Shown here one piece after another: positions 54,560 to 63,155 of a stretch of 64,000 nucleotides of DNA (position 1 is the first letter of the stretch; every line of letters starts with the position of its first letter). The notes under the pieces are model-generated. The model was given only the letters and a program-made list of their open reading frames with translations, ran no database searches and was not told the origin of the DNA. The stretch lies in assembly GCF_003432485.1 (NCBI RefSeq), contig NZ_QVNQ01000001.1, positions 620,001 to 684,000 of the forward strand. Direction: 5' to 3'. A program made the position numbers and the translations under genes. The DNA comes from Actinomadura spongiicola. Its GTDB lineage: Bacteria; Actinomycetota; Actinomycetes; Streptosporangiales; Streptosporangiaceae.

Positions 54560-56019
54560 CGCTGCTCGACGAAGCCGAAGAAGGGAAGTGTTCTGGTCGC
54601 CAGGTAGTACTCGCCGTGGGGCTTCGGCCATTGGGTGACGTTCCGGCCCGACTCGGCGTGGTAATAGTTCGTGCAGTTCGCCTCCATCGCCGACGTGTGC
54701 TTGACGATCTGGGCGTCGACCCACCGCACCCAACGGTCGGTGGCGGCCGGGCGGGTGTCGACGGCGCGGAGGCGCTTGCGGCGCATCCGGGCGACCGTGC
54801 GCGCGGCGACCTCGGCCTGGCGTTCCAGTTGGGCGATGACGGAGAAGCCGCCGTTGGTGTTGGGGCCGTACAGCATGAAGAAGTTCGGGTAGCCGGGAAC
54901 GGTGATGCCGAGGAACGCCTTCGGGTCGTTCTTCCACGTGTCGTGGATGGAGACGCCGCCCGCGCCGCGCACGTCCAGTGAGGCGAGGAACTTCGTGGCG
55001 TGGAAACCGGTGGCCATGACCAGGACGTCGATGTCGCGTTCCGTTCCCGTGGCGTCCACGATCCCGCTCGGTGTCACGCGTGTGACCGCGTGCGCGACGA
55101 GTTCGACGTTCGGACGGTTCAGCGCGGGATAGAACCCGGTCGCGAGGACGGGACGCTTGCAACCCCAGGGGTAGTCGGGGGTCAGTTTGGCGCGCAGTTC
55201 TGGGTCCTGGATGGTTTCGCGGATGTAGTCGCGGCAGGCTTTGAGGTTCTGCTGCTGCCGCTTTCCGTGCAGGTCGTAGCCCTTGTACAGGACGCGGAAC
55301 TGGTAGAAGAGGCGTAGTCGCCGCAGTTTTTGCGTGAAGGGGAAGCGCTGGAAAATCCAGCGTTCGCGGGGTGTGTAGTCGCGTTCGCCCTTCGGGAGGA
55401 TCCAGCCGGGTTGCCGTTGGAAGACGTAGAGCTTGTCCACCTTTTCGGCGATGGCCGGGACGATCTGGGTGGCGGTGGAGCCGGTTCCCACGACCGCGAC
55501 CCGCTTGCCGGTCAGGTCGTGTTCCGATTCCCAGCGGGCGGTGTGGAACTTCGGGCCCTGGAAGTCGTCCAGGCCGGGCCAGTCGGGGTAGCGGGGCTGG
55601 TTGAGCAGGCCGAGGCAACTGATGACGACGTCGAAGTGTTCGACTTCGCCGCCCGCCAGGCGCAGGTCGTAGCGGGACTTCTCCGCGTCCCAGGTGGCCG
55701 ATTCGACGCGGACGCCGAAGCGGCAGTGGCGGCGCACGTCGAAACGGTCGACGACGTGTTCGGCGTACCGCTGGAGTTCCTCCTGACCGGCGTGGGTGCG
55801 CGTCCAGTCGTAGGTGAGGAAGGAGAAGGAGTAGGCGTGGGACGCGATGTCGACCTCGCAGCCGGGATACCGGTTGTCCCACCAGGTGCCGCCGGGGCCG
55901 TCCGACTGCTCGTAGACCGTGAAATGGTGCAGGCCCTTCTTCTTCAGTTTCACGGCGGCGGCGATTCCACCGAAACCGCAGCCGATGATCGCGACCCTGG
56001 GCCCTCGCGTTCGCCTCAT
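54556..56019 (-). CDS. flavin-dependent Baeyer-Villiger-type monooxygenase
   Basis: 487 residues. FAD motif GCGFGG, the Baeyer-Villiger signature F-x-G-x3-H-x3-W seen as FQGPKFHTARW, NADPH motif GTGSTA and the ATG motif VMATGF. It probably inserts oxygen into a ketone or N/S-oxidises a substrate. The ATG start overlaps the M20 stop; the open frame reading further upstream is a shadow. Confidence 0.9.
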   Translation of the reverse strand: MRRTRGPRVAIIGCGFGGIAAAVKLKKKGLHHFTVYEQSDGPGGTWWDNRYPGCEVDIASHAYSFSFLTYDWTRTHAGQEELQRYAEHVVDRFDVRRHCRFGVRVESATWDAEKSRYDLRLAGGEVEHFDVVISCLGLLNQPRYPDWPGLDDFQGPKFHTARWESEHDLTGKRVAVVGTGSTATQIVPAIAEKVDKLYVFQRQPGWILPKGERDYTPRERWIFQRFPFTQKLRRLRLFYQFRVLYKGYDLHGKRQQQNLKACRDYIRETIQDPELRAKLTPDYPWGCKRPVLATGFYPALNRPNVELVAHAVTRVTPSGIVDATGTERDIDVLVMATGFHATKFLASLDVRGAGGVSIHDTWKNDPKAFLGITVPGYPNFFMLYGPNTNGGFSVIAQLERQAEVAARTVARMRRKRLRAVDTRPAATDRWVRWVDAQIVKHTSAMEANCTNYYHAESGRNVTQWPKPHGEYYLATRTLPFFGFVEQR

Positions 56020-57296
56020 AGGGAAATCAGTCTCTCCATCGCTCGCACGCCGAACGTGAGCGCGTCCACCGGGACGCGTTCGTCGACGCCGTGGAACATC
56101 GCCGGATAGTCGTAGTCCGGTGGGAGCAGCATCGGCGTGAACCCGTACGTTTCCATGCCGAGGGTCCGGAACCATTTGTTGTCGGTGCCGCCGCTGAACA
56201 CGAACGGCGCGACGGCGCAGCCGGGGCTTTCCTGCCGGAGCGCCTCGGTGAGCAGCCCGAACCATTCGCTTTCGTGGTCGGACAGGACGGACGGGCTGCG
56301 CCGCAGCAACGACACCTCGGTCCCGTCGCCGGACCCGGACGTCATGTGCTCGTCCACCTCGTCCTCGTGCCCGGGAACGAAACGGCAGTCGAACCGCGCC
56401 CACGCCTCACCGGGAATGACGTTCTCCTTGTATCCGGCGCCGACCCGGGTCACGTTGACCGTGGTCTGAACTCCGGCGGCGAACATCCGCCCGAACGGCC
56501 CGGTCTGATTTGCGAGAACGTCCGCGACCTCGTCGGGGTCGGTGATGGGACGTCCCGCGACCTGCGACGCGAGCACCCGCATCGGCTCGATGACCGTGTA
56601 CGGACGGTCGGGCGACACGAGCCGCAGCGTCGTCTCCGCGAGGCGCGGGATCGGGTTGTCGCGGGGGATCATGCTGCCGTGCCCGGCGACGCCCCGCTCC
56701 AGCACCTCGTACCAGCGCAGGCCCTTGTCGGCGACCGACACGACGAACAGCGGGCCGCCCTCGATGGGCAGGTTGAAGCCGCCGACCTCGCCGATCGCCG
56801 CCGCGCACCCCTCGAACAGGTCGGGGTGCTCGGCCACCAGGTGCCCGGCGCCGAGCTTCCCGCCGGTCTCCTCGTCGGCGAGGAACGCCAACACGAGGTC
56901 ACGGCGGGGACGGCGCCCTTCGGCGAGGGCGCCGCCGACCGCGGCGAGGGTCATCGCGACCGCGTTCTTCATGTCGACCGCCCCCCGACCCCAGACATGG
57001 CCGTCGGCGATGTCGCCGCTGTGCGGGTGCCGGGACCAGGCCGACGCGTCGGCGGGAACCGTGTCGAGATGCCCCTGAACAAGAAGCGCGGGCGCGTCCG
57101 GGTCGGTGCCGGACACCCGGGTGACGACGTTGGTGCGTCCCGGCTCCGCCTCGATGATCTGCGGCTCCAGGCCCATGTCGGTCAGCAGCGAGGCGACGTA
57201 TTCGGCCGCCTTCCGCTCGGTCCCGCCGGGATTGGTCGTGTCGAACCTGATGAGGTCCGAGCAGATCTCCTCGACCGGCGCGAACGGGCTAGGCAT
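56016..57296 (-). CDS. M20-family metallopeptidase / amidohydrolase A
   Basis: 426 residues: first metal motif GHLDTVP, VWGRGAVDMKN bridging Asp, DEETGG catalytic Glu pair. M20 enzymes hydrolyse N-acyl amino acids, carbamoyl compounds or dipeptides. It overlaps its neighbours at both ends. Substrate unknown; the operon suggests an amide or carbamoyl intermediate. Confidence 0.88.
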   Translation of the reverse strand: MPSPFAPVEEICSDLIRFDTTNPGGTERKAAEYVASLLTDMGLEPQIIEAEPGRTNVVTRVSGTDPDAPALLVQGHLDTVPADASAWSRHPHSGDIADGHVWGRGAVDMKNAVAMTLAAVGGALAEGRRPRRDLVLAFLADEETGGKLGAGHLVAEHPDLFEGCAAAIGEVGGFNLPIEGGPLFVVSVADKGLRWYEVLERGVAGHGSMIPRDNPIPRLAETTLRLVSPDRPYTVIEPMRVLASQVAGRPITDPDEVADVLANQTGPFGRMFAAGVQTTVNVTRVGAGYKENVIPGEAWARFDCRFVPGHEDEVDEHMTSGSGDGTEVSLLRRSPSVLSDHESEWFGLLTEALRQESPGCAVAPFVFSGGTDNKWFRTLGMETYGFTPMLLPPDYDYPAMFHGVDERVPVDALTFGVRAMERLISL

Positions 57297-58506
57297 CCGA
57301 GCCGCCCAGGGTGAGGGCCGCGACGGCGTAGGTCCGGATGGCGGTCAGGTAGTCGGCGACCGCGACCCATTCGTCGTCCCAGTAGCAGTCCATCGACCCG
57401 GGGCCGTAGGTGACGGCCTTGATGCCCGACTCCCAGAAGATCGGGGTGTCCGGCCACGCGGGGTGCACGTCGTGCGCGGCCTCCTCGCCGGTGCTGTGGT
57501 GGTGCGCGGCGGCGACGTCGGTGAGGAGCCGTTCACCGGACGGCACCTGAAGCGAACTGCGCGGGTTCTTCAGGCAGGTCGCCTCCAGGCCGACGTCCAC
57601 GGGGAACTCGCCGAGACGGTCGACGGCACGGTTCACGGCGGCGCGCACGTCCCGCAGCACGTCGTCCTGCGTCTGCGTCGCCGGGAACCGGAAGTCGAAC
57701 GTGATCTCGCACCGTTCCGGGACGAGGTTGTGCGCCACCCCGCCGGAGATCTGCGCCACGTTGCAGATCTTCACGTCGTCGAGGGGCTCGCCGTCCGGCC
57801 CGGTGATCGGCATCGCGAGGACCTCGCGGACGATGTCGGCGGCGCGGGCGACGGCGTTCACCCCGATGTCCAGGGCGGTGGTGTGCGCGGCCCGACCCCG
57901 CACGGTGACCGTGACATAGGCGATGCCGCGCTGCCCGGTGAGGACCTTCAGGTCGCTCGGCTCGCAGTTGATCGCGTACGCGCCGCGCAGCCCGTCGCGC
58001 AGCGCCTGCCGGGTGCCCTCGCCGCCCTCGAAGTGGTTGGGGACGGCGAGCACGACGACATCGCGCGGCAGCGGAACCCCGGACCTGGCGAGCATCGCCG
58101 CCGCCATCGTCATCGCGGCCGTTCCCGCCTTCATGTCCGCGACGCCGACGCCGTAGATCCGGCCGTCGTCGATGTCGCCGCCGAACGGGTCGCGCGCCCA
58201 CGACTGCGACGGCGGATACACCTCCATGTGCCCGTTGAAGATCAGCGCGTCGTCGGGGTTACCGGCGGCGGCGCGGGCCAGGACGTTCGGCATCCCGTCG
58301 GTGCCGGAGCCGGGCAGCTCCACCGCTAGACCCGCGTCGGCGAGTGGCGCCGCGAGGTGCTCCGCCGCCGCCGTCAGCGACGGGCCGTCGCCCCACACGC
58401 TGGGGACCCGGAGGAAGTCCTGTAGGAACGTGACGAGTTCCGCCTCGTTCCGGTCGATGAGGTCGAGTACGCGAGCCGCGTGGTCGTGTGTCGCTACCGT
58501 TGCCAT
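57289..58506 (-). CDS. M20-family metallopeptidase / amidohydrolase B
   Basis: 405 residues, clearly different from A: metal motif GHMEVYP in place of GHLDTVP, YGVGVADMKAG, and NHFEGGEG where DEE is usual, so the catalytic Glu motif is altered. It may hydrolyse a different bond or need a different metal. It overlaps the SGNH hydrolase gene by 13 bases. Confidence 0.8.
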   Translation of the reverse strand: MATVATHDHAARVLDLIDRNEAELVTFLQDFLRVPSVWGDGPSLTAAAEHLAAPLADAGLAVELPGSGTDGMPNVLARAAAGNPDDALIFNGHMEVYPPSQSWARDPFGGDIDDGRIYGVGVADMKAGTAAMTMAAAMLARSGVPLPRDVVVLAVPNHFEGGEGTRQALRDGLRGAYAINCEPSDLKVLTGQRGIAYVTVTVRGRAAHTTALDIGVNAVARAADIVREVLAMPITGPDGEPLDDVKICNVAQISGGVAHNLVPERCEITFDFRFPATQTQDDVLRDVRAAVNRAVDRLGEFPVDVGLEATCLKNPRSSLQVPSGERLLTDVAAAHHHSTGEEAAHDVHPAWPDTPIFWESGIKAVTYGPGSMDCYWDDEWVAVADYLTAIRTYAVAALTLGGSDA

Positions 58507-59654
58507 GCCTGCCGTCCTTCGTTCGCGGCGCCGCCCGGCTCCGGCCACACGCCGGACGGGCCGAACACCTGTGCGTGGAACCGTTCGCCGATGCGGCGGT
58601 ATCCGTCCGCGTTCGGGTGGAGGCCGTCGTAGAGGTCGTTCGCGTCGTCGGGGCCGAACAGCGTCCGCCCGTCGAGATACCGCAGGTGCGGGTCGCCGTG
58701 CGCCACCCGGGTCGCGACGATCTCCTCGATGAGCGTGCGGATCCGGCCGAGGGTCAGGCCGCCGGGGTCGCCGGTCGCGTGGTAGCGGCCGGTGTCGTCC
58801 TGGACGGTCGGTCCGGCGCGGTCCTCGGCGGTCGGGCAGATGATCGGCGACGCGACGAGCAGCGGGGTGCGGGGATGGCCGTCGCGGACCGTGTCGAGAA
58901 ACCCGTGCAGCGCCGGGACGAACGTGCGTTCCGTGAACGAGGTGAGGTTCTGCACGTTGATGCCGACCTTGAGGGTGATCACGTCGGCTGGTTGGTCGCG
59001 GATCGTCCGGGCCGCGAACTGATCGAGATGGCAGTTCCCGGCGAACGCCAGCGACGTCAGGTCGAGCCCGGCGCGGCGCGCCACCCACGTCGGCCACGCG
59101 TCGGTCGGGGTCCCGGCCTCCGCGCAGTGGCTGATGGAGCTGCCGTAGTGCACCCAGCGGCGGCCGGGGAGACGGCCGGGCGCGACGATGCCGTCCGCGC
59201 GCAGTTCCCGAAGTTCCACGATGGCTGCCTGCGGCAGCCAGATCTCGACGTCCTTCCAGGAGTCGCCGAGCCCCTCGAAACGGATCGTCTCCGGCTCGCC
59301 GTGCTCGGTCTCGACGACCTGACCTGCGCGGACGACGCTGATGTCGCCGCCGACCACCTCACGGGAGATGACGTTGGTAAAGCTCGTCACCGCGTCGAAC
59401 GCGACGGGGAACAGCGGGAAGTAGGCGTTGCGGAACCGGGTGACGAAGACGTCCAGCTCGATGGTGTCGGCTTCGGTGCGGAACACCAGCCGCACCCCGG
59501 CCGGGCGCGGCACCATGAGTTGCATGTAGGAGTCGGTGATCTGGGGGCGGGTCCAGGCGGGCAGCCGTCTCGGGATGAGCCCGGTGGGGGTGTGCTCCAC
59601 GTCGAGGGCGCCCGCGATGGCGACCGGGCCGCCTACGAGGTCGACTTTCAGCAC
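58494..59654 (-). CDS. SGNH/GDSL-family hydrolase
   Basis: 386 residues from GTG after AAGGGAG. A beta-sandwich N-terminal domain (about 1-165) is followed by an SGNH esterase domain: HYGSSISHC (nucleophile Ser block), GNCHLDQF, VGINVQNL and the DGLHPNADGY Asp/His block. It likely cleaves an ester in the pathway. No signal peptide, so cytoplasmic. Confidence 0.8.
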   Translation of the reverse strand: MLKVDLVGGPVAIAGALDVEHTPTGLIPRRLPAWTRPQITDSYMQLMVPRPAGVRLVFRTEADTIELDVFVTRFRNAYFPLFPVAFDAVTSFTNVISREVVGGDISVVRAGQVVETEHGEPETIRFEGLGDSWKDVEIWLPQAAIVELRELRADGIVAPGRLPGRRWVHYGSSISHCAEAGTPTDAWPTWVARRAGLDLTSLAFAGNCHLDQFAARTIRDQPADVITLKVGINVQNLTSFTERTFVPALHGFLDTVRDGHPRTPLLVASPIICPTAEDRAGPTVQDDTGRYHATGDPGGLTLGRIRTLIEEIVATRVAHGDPHLRYLDGRTLFGPDDANDLYDGLHPNADGYRRIGERFHAQVFGPSGVWPEPGGAANEGRQAWQR

Positions 59655-59668
59655 GGTGCTGCTCCCTT

Positions 59669-60823
59669 TCAGGTGGGACGGGACGTGCGGCGCGGCTCCT
59701 CGGCGAGCCAGCGTTCCAGCAGGTGGTCGTGCTCGCCGGGCGCGGGCGCCGGACGGAACTCCTGGATCGTTCCCGTCGTGCGCAGACCCCCCGCGAGGGT
59801 GCGGAAACCGTCCGGCTCCTCCCGTACCAGGTCGCGGGCCAGTGTGTGCGGATGCGACAGCGCCTCCCGGACGCCGAGGACCGGGCCGCACGGCACCCCC
59901 GCCTCGCCCAACCGGGTCAGCGCCTCCTCGCGGGTCAGGTCCGCGAGCGCCTCCTCGACGTCCCGGCACAACTCCTGGCGGTTGCGGCCGCGGTCGGCGT
60001 CGGACCCGTACCGCTCGTCGGTGAGCCAGCCGGGACGGTCCAGGACGTCCGCGAGCCGGGCGAACAACGCGTCGCTCGCGACGGCGATCGCGATCGGGCC
60101 GTCCTTCGCGGCGAACGTGCCGTAGGGCGCGCTGATCGCGTGATGTCCACCGGCGGGACGGATGTCCTCGTCGGTGTGCAGCGCCCGCATCGCCACCGAC
60201 TCCAGGATCGACACCAGCCCGTCGAACATCGACAGGTCGATGTGCTGCCCGCGCCCGGTGTGTTCCCGCTGGTACAGCGCCGACATCACCGCCACCGCCG
60301 CGTACAGCGCGGGCACGATGTCGCCGATGCTGACACCGACGCGGACGCCGGGCCCGCCGTCCGGGCCCGTCACCGACATCAGCCCCGACATCGCCTGGAC
60401 GATCAGGTCGTAGGCGGGCCGATCAGTGAGCGGCCCGGTGCGCCCGAACCCGCTGATGCTGACCGCGACCAGGCCCGGGTTGAGGCGGAGCAGCTCGTCC
60501 GGCGGGAACCCGAGCCGGTCGATGACGCCGGGACGGAAGTTCTCTACCAGGACGTCGGCACGCTCGACGAGACGGGCGAACCGGTCGCGGTCGGACGGGT
60601 CCTTCAGATCGAGGGTGATGCCGTACTTGTTGCGGTTCAGGAGGCGGTGGAAGGTGCTGTCGCCGTCCACGAACGGGCCGAACAGGCGGGCGTCGTCACC
60701 CGCGGGCGACTCGACCTTGATGACCTCCGCGCCGAGATCGGCGAAGATCCGGGCGCACAGCGGGCCGGACAGCACACGACTCAGGTCCAGGACGCGGACG
60801 CCGTCGAGGGCCCCGGCGGTCAT
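59669..60823 (-). CDS. CaiB/BaiF-family CoA-transferase
   Basis: 384 residues. LDLSRVLSGPLCARIFADLGAEVIKVE start, the NRNKYGITLDLKDP block, ENFRPGVIDRLGF and the active-site region YDLIVQAMSGLMSVTG are those of class III CoA-transferases. It moves CoA between acids, indicating that a carboxylic acid is activated in the pathway. The ATG overlaps the urocanase-like gene's stop. Confidence 0.93.
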   Translation of the reverse strand: MTAGALDGVRVLDLSRVLSGPLCARIFADLGAEVIKVESPAGDDARLFGPFVDGDSTFHRLLNRNKYGITLDLKDPSDRDRFARLVERADVLVENFRPGVIDRLGFPPDELLRLNPGLVAVSISGFGRTGPLTDRPAYDLIVQAMSGLMSVTGPDGGPGVRVGVSIGDIVPALYAAVAVMSALYQREHTGRGQHIDLSMFDGLVSILESVAMRALHTDEDIRPAGGHHAISAPYGTFAAKDGPIAIAVASDALFARLADVLDRPGWLTDERYGSDADRGRNRQELCRDVEEALADLTREEALTRLGEAGVPCGPVLGVREALSHPHTLARDLVREEPDGFRTLAGGLRTTGTIQEFRPAPAPGEHDHLLERWLAEEPRRTSRPT

Positions 60824-62448
60824 CCGAACCACCGCAGGCCGCTGGCCCGGACGGCGTCGGCGGCGGTGTCGTAACCGGCGTCCGCGTACCGCATGATCCC
60901 GATGCCGGTGTCGGCGGTGAGCGCGGCGGCGATCCGCTCGTCGGCTGCCGAGGTGCCGTCCGCGACGAGCGTGATCCCGGCGCTCTGCATGTAGCCCGCG
61001 TAGCCGCCGCCCCCGGCGTGGATCGCCACGAGGTCGGCGCCGGAACCGGCGTTGAGAAGGGCGTTCAGCAGCGGCCAGTCGGACACGGCGTCCGAGCCGT
61101 CCGGCATGTTCTCCGTCTCGCGCAGCGGCTGCGACACTCCGCCCGCGTCGAGATGGTCACGGGTGAACGCGACCGGGCCGCGCAGCTCGCCCGAGCGAAC
61201 GGCCTCGTTGACGAGGAGCGCGAGCCTCGTCCGCTCGCCGTGCGCGAGCCACGAGATCCGGGACGGCAACCCGGCCTGCCGCACGTACTTCCGCGCCGTC
61301 GGGATCCACCGTTGCACGAGCGGGTTGTTCGGGAACTCGCGGACGACGAGGTCGTCGATGACGTCGATGTCGGCCTGCTCCCCGGACGACGCCACCCACC
61401 GGAACGGCCCGATGCCCCGGCAGAACAGCGGCCGGATGTACTTCTCGATGAAGATCGGGATACGGAACGCGTCGACGCCGTTCTCCGCCGCCTGCGCCCG
61501 CAGGTTGTTGCCGTACTCGAACGCGACCGAGCCCGCGTCCTGCCAGGCGAGCATGCACTCCACATGCGCCGCGATCGACGCGCGGGCGCGGCGGGTCAAC
61601 TCATCGGGGTCGCTGTCGCGCAGGGCCGCGGCCTCGCCGGGCGTCATCCCGGACGGCACATACCCGTACATCAGGTCGTGCGCGGCCGTCTGGTCGGTGA
61701 CGACATCGGGGACGACGCCGCGTTCGCGTAGCGCCGGAAGGACGTCGGCGGCGTTGCCGAGCAGCCCGATCGACGCGGCCGTCCTGGACGCCACGGCATC
61801 GTTCGCCCACACGATCGCCTCGTCGATCGACTCGGTGCCGCGTTCGAGGTAGCCGCTGTCGATGCGCCGCCTGATCCGGTCGGCGTCCACCTCGACGCAC
61901 AGGGCGACGCCGCCCGCCATGACCGTGGCCAGCGGCTGCGCGCCGCCCATGCCGCCGAGCCCGGCCGTCACGACGAGCCGTCCGGCCAGGTCACCGTCGA
62001 AGTGCGCGTCGGCGACGGCCGTGAGCGTCTGGTACGTGCCCTGGACGATGCCCTGCGACCCGATGTACTGCCAGTCGCCCGCCGTGTACCCGCCCCACGC
62101 GATCAGACCGCGCCGTTCGAGTTCGTAGAAGTGCTCGCTGGTCGCCCACCGGCCGACGAGGTTGCTGTTCGCCATCACGACCAGCGGCGCCCGCGGCCCG
62201 GTCGGGAACACCCCGATCGGCTTGCCGGACTGGACGACGAGCGTCTCGTGCTCCTCCAGCGTCGACAGCGCCTCGGTCAGCACCTTCAGTGCCGCGTGGT
62301 CGCGGGCGGCCTTCGCCAGGCCCGCGTACACGATGAGGTCGTCCGGTCGTTCCGCGTGGGTGAGGGTGTTTTCCAACATCCGCAGGAGCGTCTCCTGCCG
62401 TGGGCCACGGCAGCGCGGCTCCCGTCCGGCGACGTCGGCGATCACCAT
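60820..62448 (-). CDS. urocanase-family hydratase, substrate-shifted paralogue
   Basis: 542 residues, ATG after AAGGGGA. Family marks are intact: TAGLGGMGGAQP for NAD, IRPLFCRGIGPFRW with the conserved Cys, and RDHLDAGGVSQP. The pocket differs from ordinary HutU: ANSNLVGRWAT in place of NSNLVPHWAT, AWGGYTAG in place of MYGQMTAG, and HAGGGGYAGYMQSAG in place of the HHGGGVGMGFSQHAG type. No hutH, hutI or hutG nearby. It therefore probably hydrates a urocanate analogue rather than urocanate. Confidence 0.82.
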   Translation of the reverse strand: MVIADVAGREPRCRGPRQETLLRMLENTLTHAERPDDLIVYAGLAKAARDHAALKVLTEALSTLEEHETLVVQSGKPIGVFPTGPRAPLVVMANSNLVGRWATSEHFYELERRGLIAWGGYTAGDWQYIGSQGIVQGTYQTLTAVADAHFDGDLAGRLVVTAGLGGMGGAQPLATVMAGGVALCVEVDADRIRRRIDSGYLERGTESIDEAIVWANDAVASRTAASIGLLGNAADVLPALRERGVVPDVVTDQTAAHDLMYGYVPSGMTPGEAAALRDSDPDELTRRARASIAAHVECMLAWQDAGSVAFEYGNNLRAQAAENGVDAFRIPIFIEKYIRPLFCRGIGPFRWVASSGEQADIDVIDDLVVREFPNNPLVQRWIPTARKYVRQAGLPSRISWLAHGERTRLALLVNEAVRSGELRGPVAFTRDHLDAGGVSQPLRETENMPDGSDAVSDWPLLNALLNAGSGADLVAIHAGGGGYAGYMQSAGITLVADGTSAADERIAAALTADTGIGIMRYADAGYDTAADAVRASGLRWFG

Positions 62449-62488
62449 GAGGGTCCCCTTTCCGCCCGCCTCGGGTCAGGCGGAGTGT

Positions 62489-63076
62489 TCAGTCCGGGTG
62501 ACGCCCCTCGTGGTCGCCCGGAAGGCCCGTCCGCCCCAGCGCGCCGCGGACGCCCGTCTCGCGGACATCGCGCCAGAACGACAGGCACGCCTCTTCGATG
62601 CGGACGCCGAGGACGAGCGGCGCCACCCGTTTCTCCAGATCGGGGACCGTGACCAGCCGTTCCAGCATCTTCTGGAACTCGTCCAGCCGGCCCTGGTGGT
62701 AGCGCAGCTGCGCGTCGGCGAGCCGCTCCACCGTCCCCTCGTCGCCGAGTTCGCTGAAGAACAGCTTCAGCTCGGCCTCGTTGCGGACCTGGAACATCTC
62801 GGTGTCCGGGTCCCGGAGCCATTCGCGCAGCGCCTCGCGCCCCTTCGGGGTGAGCGAGTACGTCCGGCGGCGGCGCCCCTCGGTCTCGGTCGACTCCTCC
62901 AACAGTCCCGCCTCCGCCAGCCGCTTCGGCTCCACGTAGAGCTGGCTGTGGGGGAAGGGCCAGAAGTAGCCGATCGAACGTTCGACGGCGCGTTTGAGCT
63001 GGTACGACGAGCTCGGTCCGCGCAGGCCGATCAGCCCCAGCACGAGGTAGGAGCTGGCCGAGAGGTTGATCGCCAT
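62489..63076 (-). CDS. PadR-family transcriptional regulator
   Basis: 195 residues from the ATG opening MAINLSAS; an ATG seven codons earlier is possible. A winged helix (YLVLGLIGLRGPSSSYQLKRAVERSIGYFWPFPHSQLYVEPKRLAEAGLLEE) is followed by the C-terminal helical dimer domain. Such repressors respond to phenolics or other small molecules. It lies 40 bases upstream of the urocanase-like gene and probably represses the operon. Confidence 0.9.
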   Translation of the reverse strand: MAINLSASSYLVLGLIGLRGPSSSYQLKRAVERSIGYFWPFPHSQLYVEPKRLAEAGLLEESTETEGRRRRTYSLTPKGREALREWLRDPDTEMFQVRNEAELKLFFSELGDEGTVERLADAQLRYHQGRLDEFQKMLERLVTVPDLEKRVAPLVLGVRIEEACLSFWRDVRETGVRGALGRTGLPGDHEGRHPD

Positions 63077-63155
63077 GTTGTGAACTGTACCATCCATTCT
63101 GGACGGTCATAAGAGCAGCTTCCTCTCACTTCGGACTGACACGGACGGCTGGAAA
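63077..63155. promoter_or_regulatory. gap between PadR gene and thiamine-diphosphate enzyme
   Basis: 79 bases, AT-rich for this genome (GTTGTGAACTGTACCATCC). Likely promoter/operator of the PadR-led operon. Confidence 0.45.
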
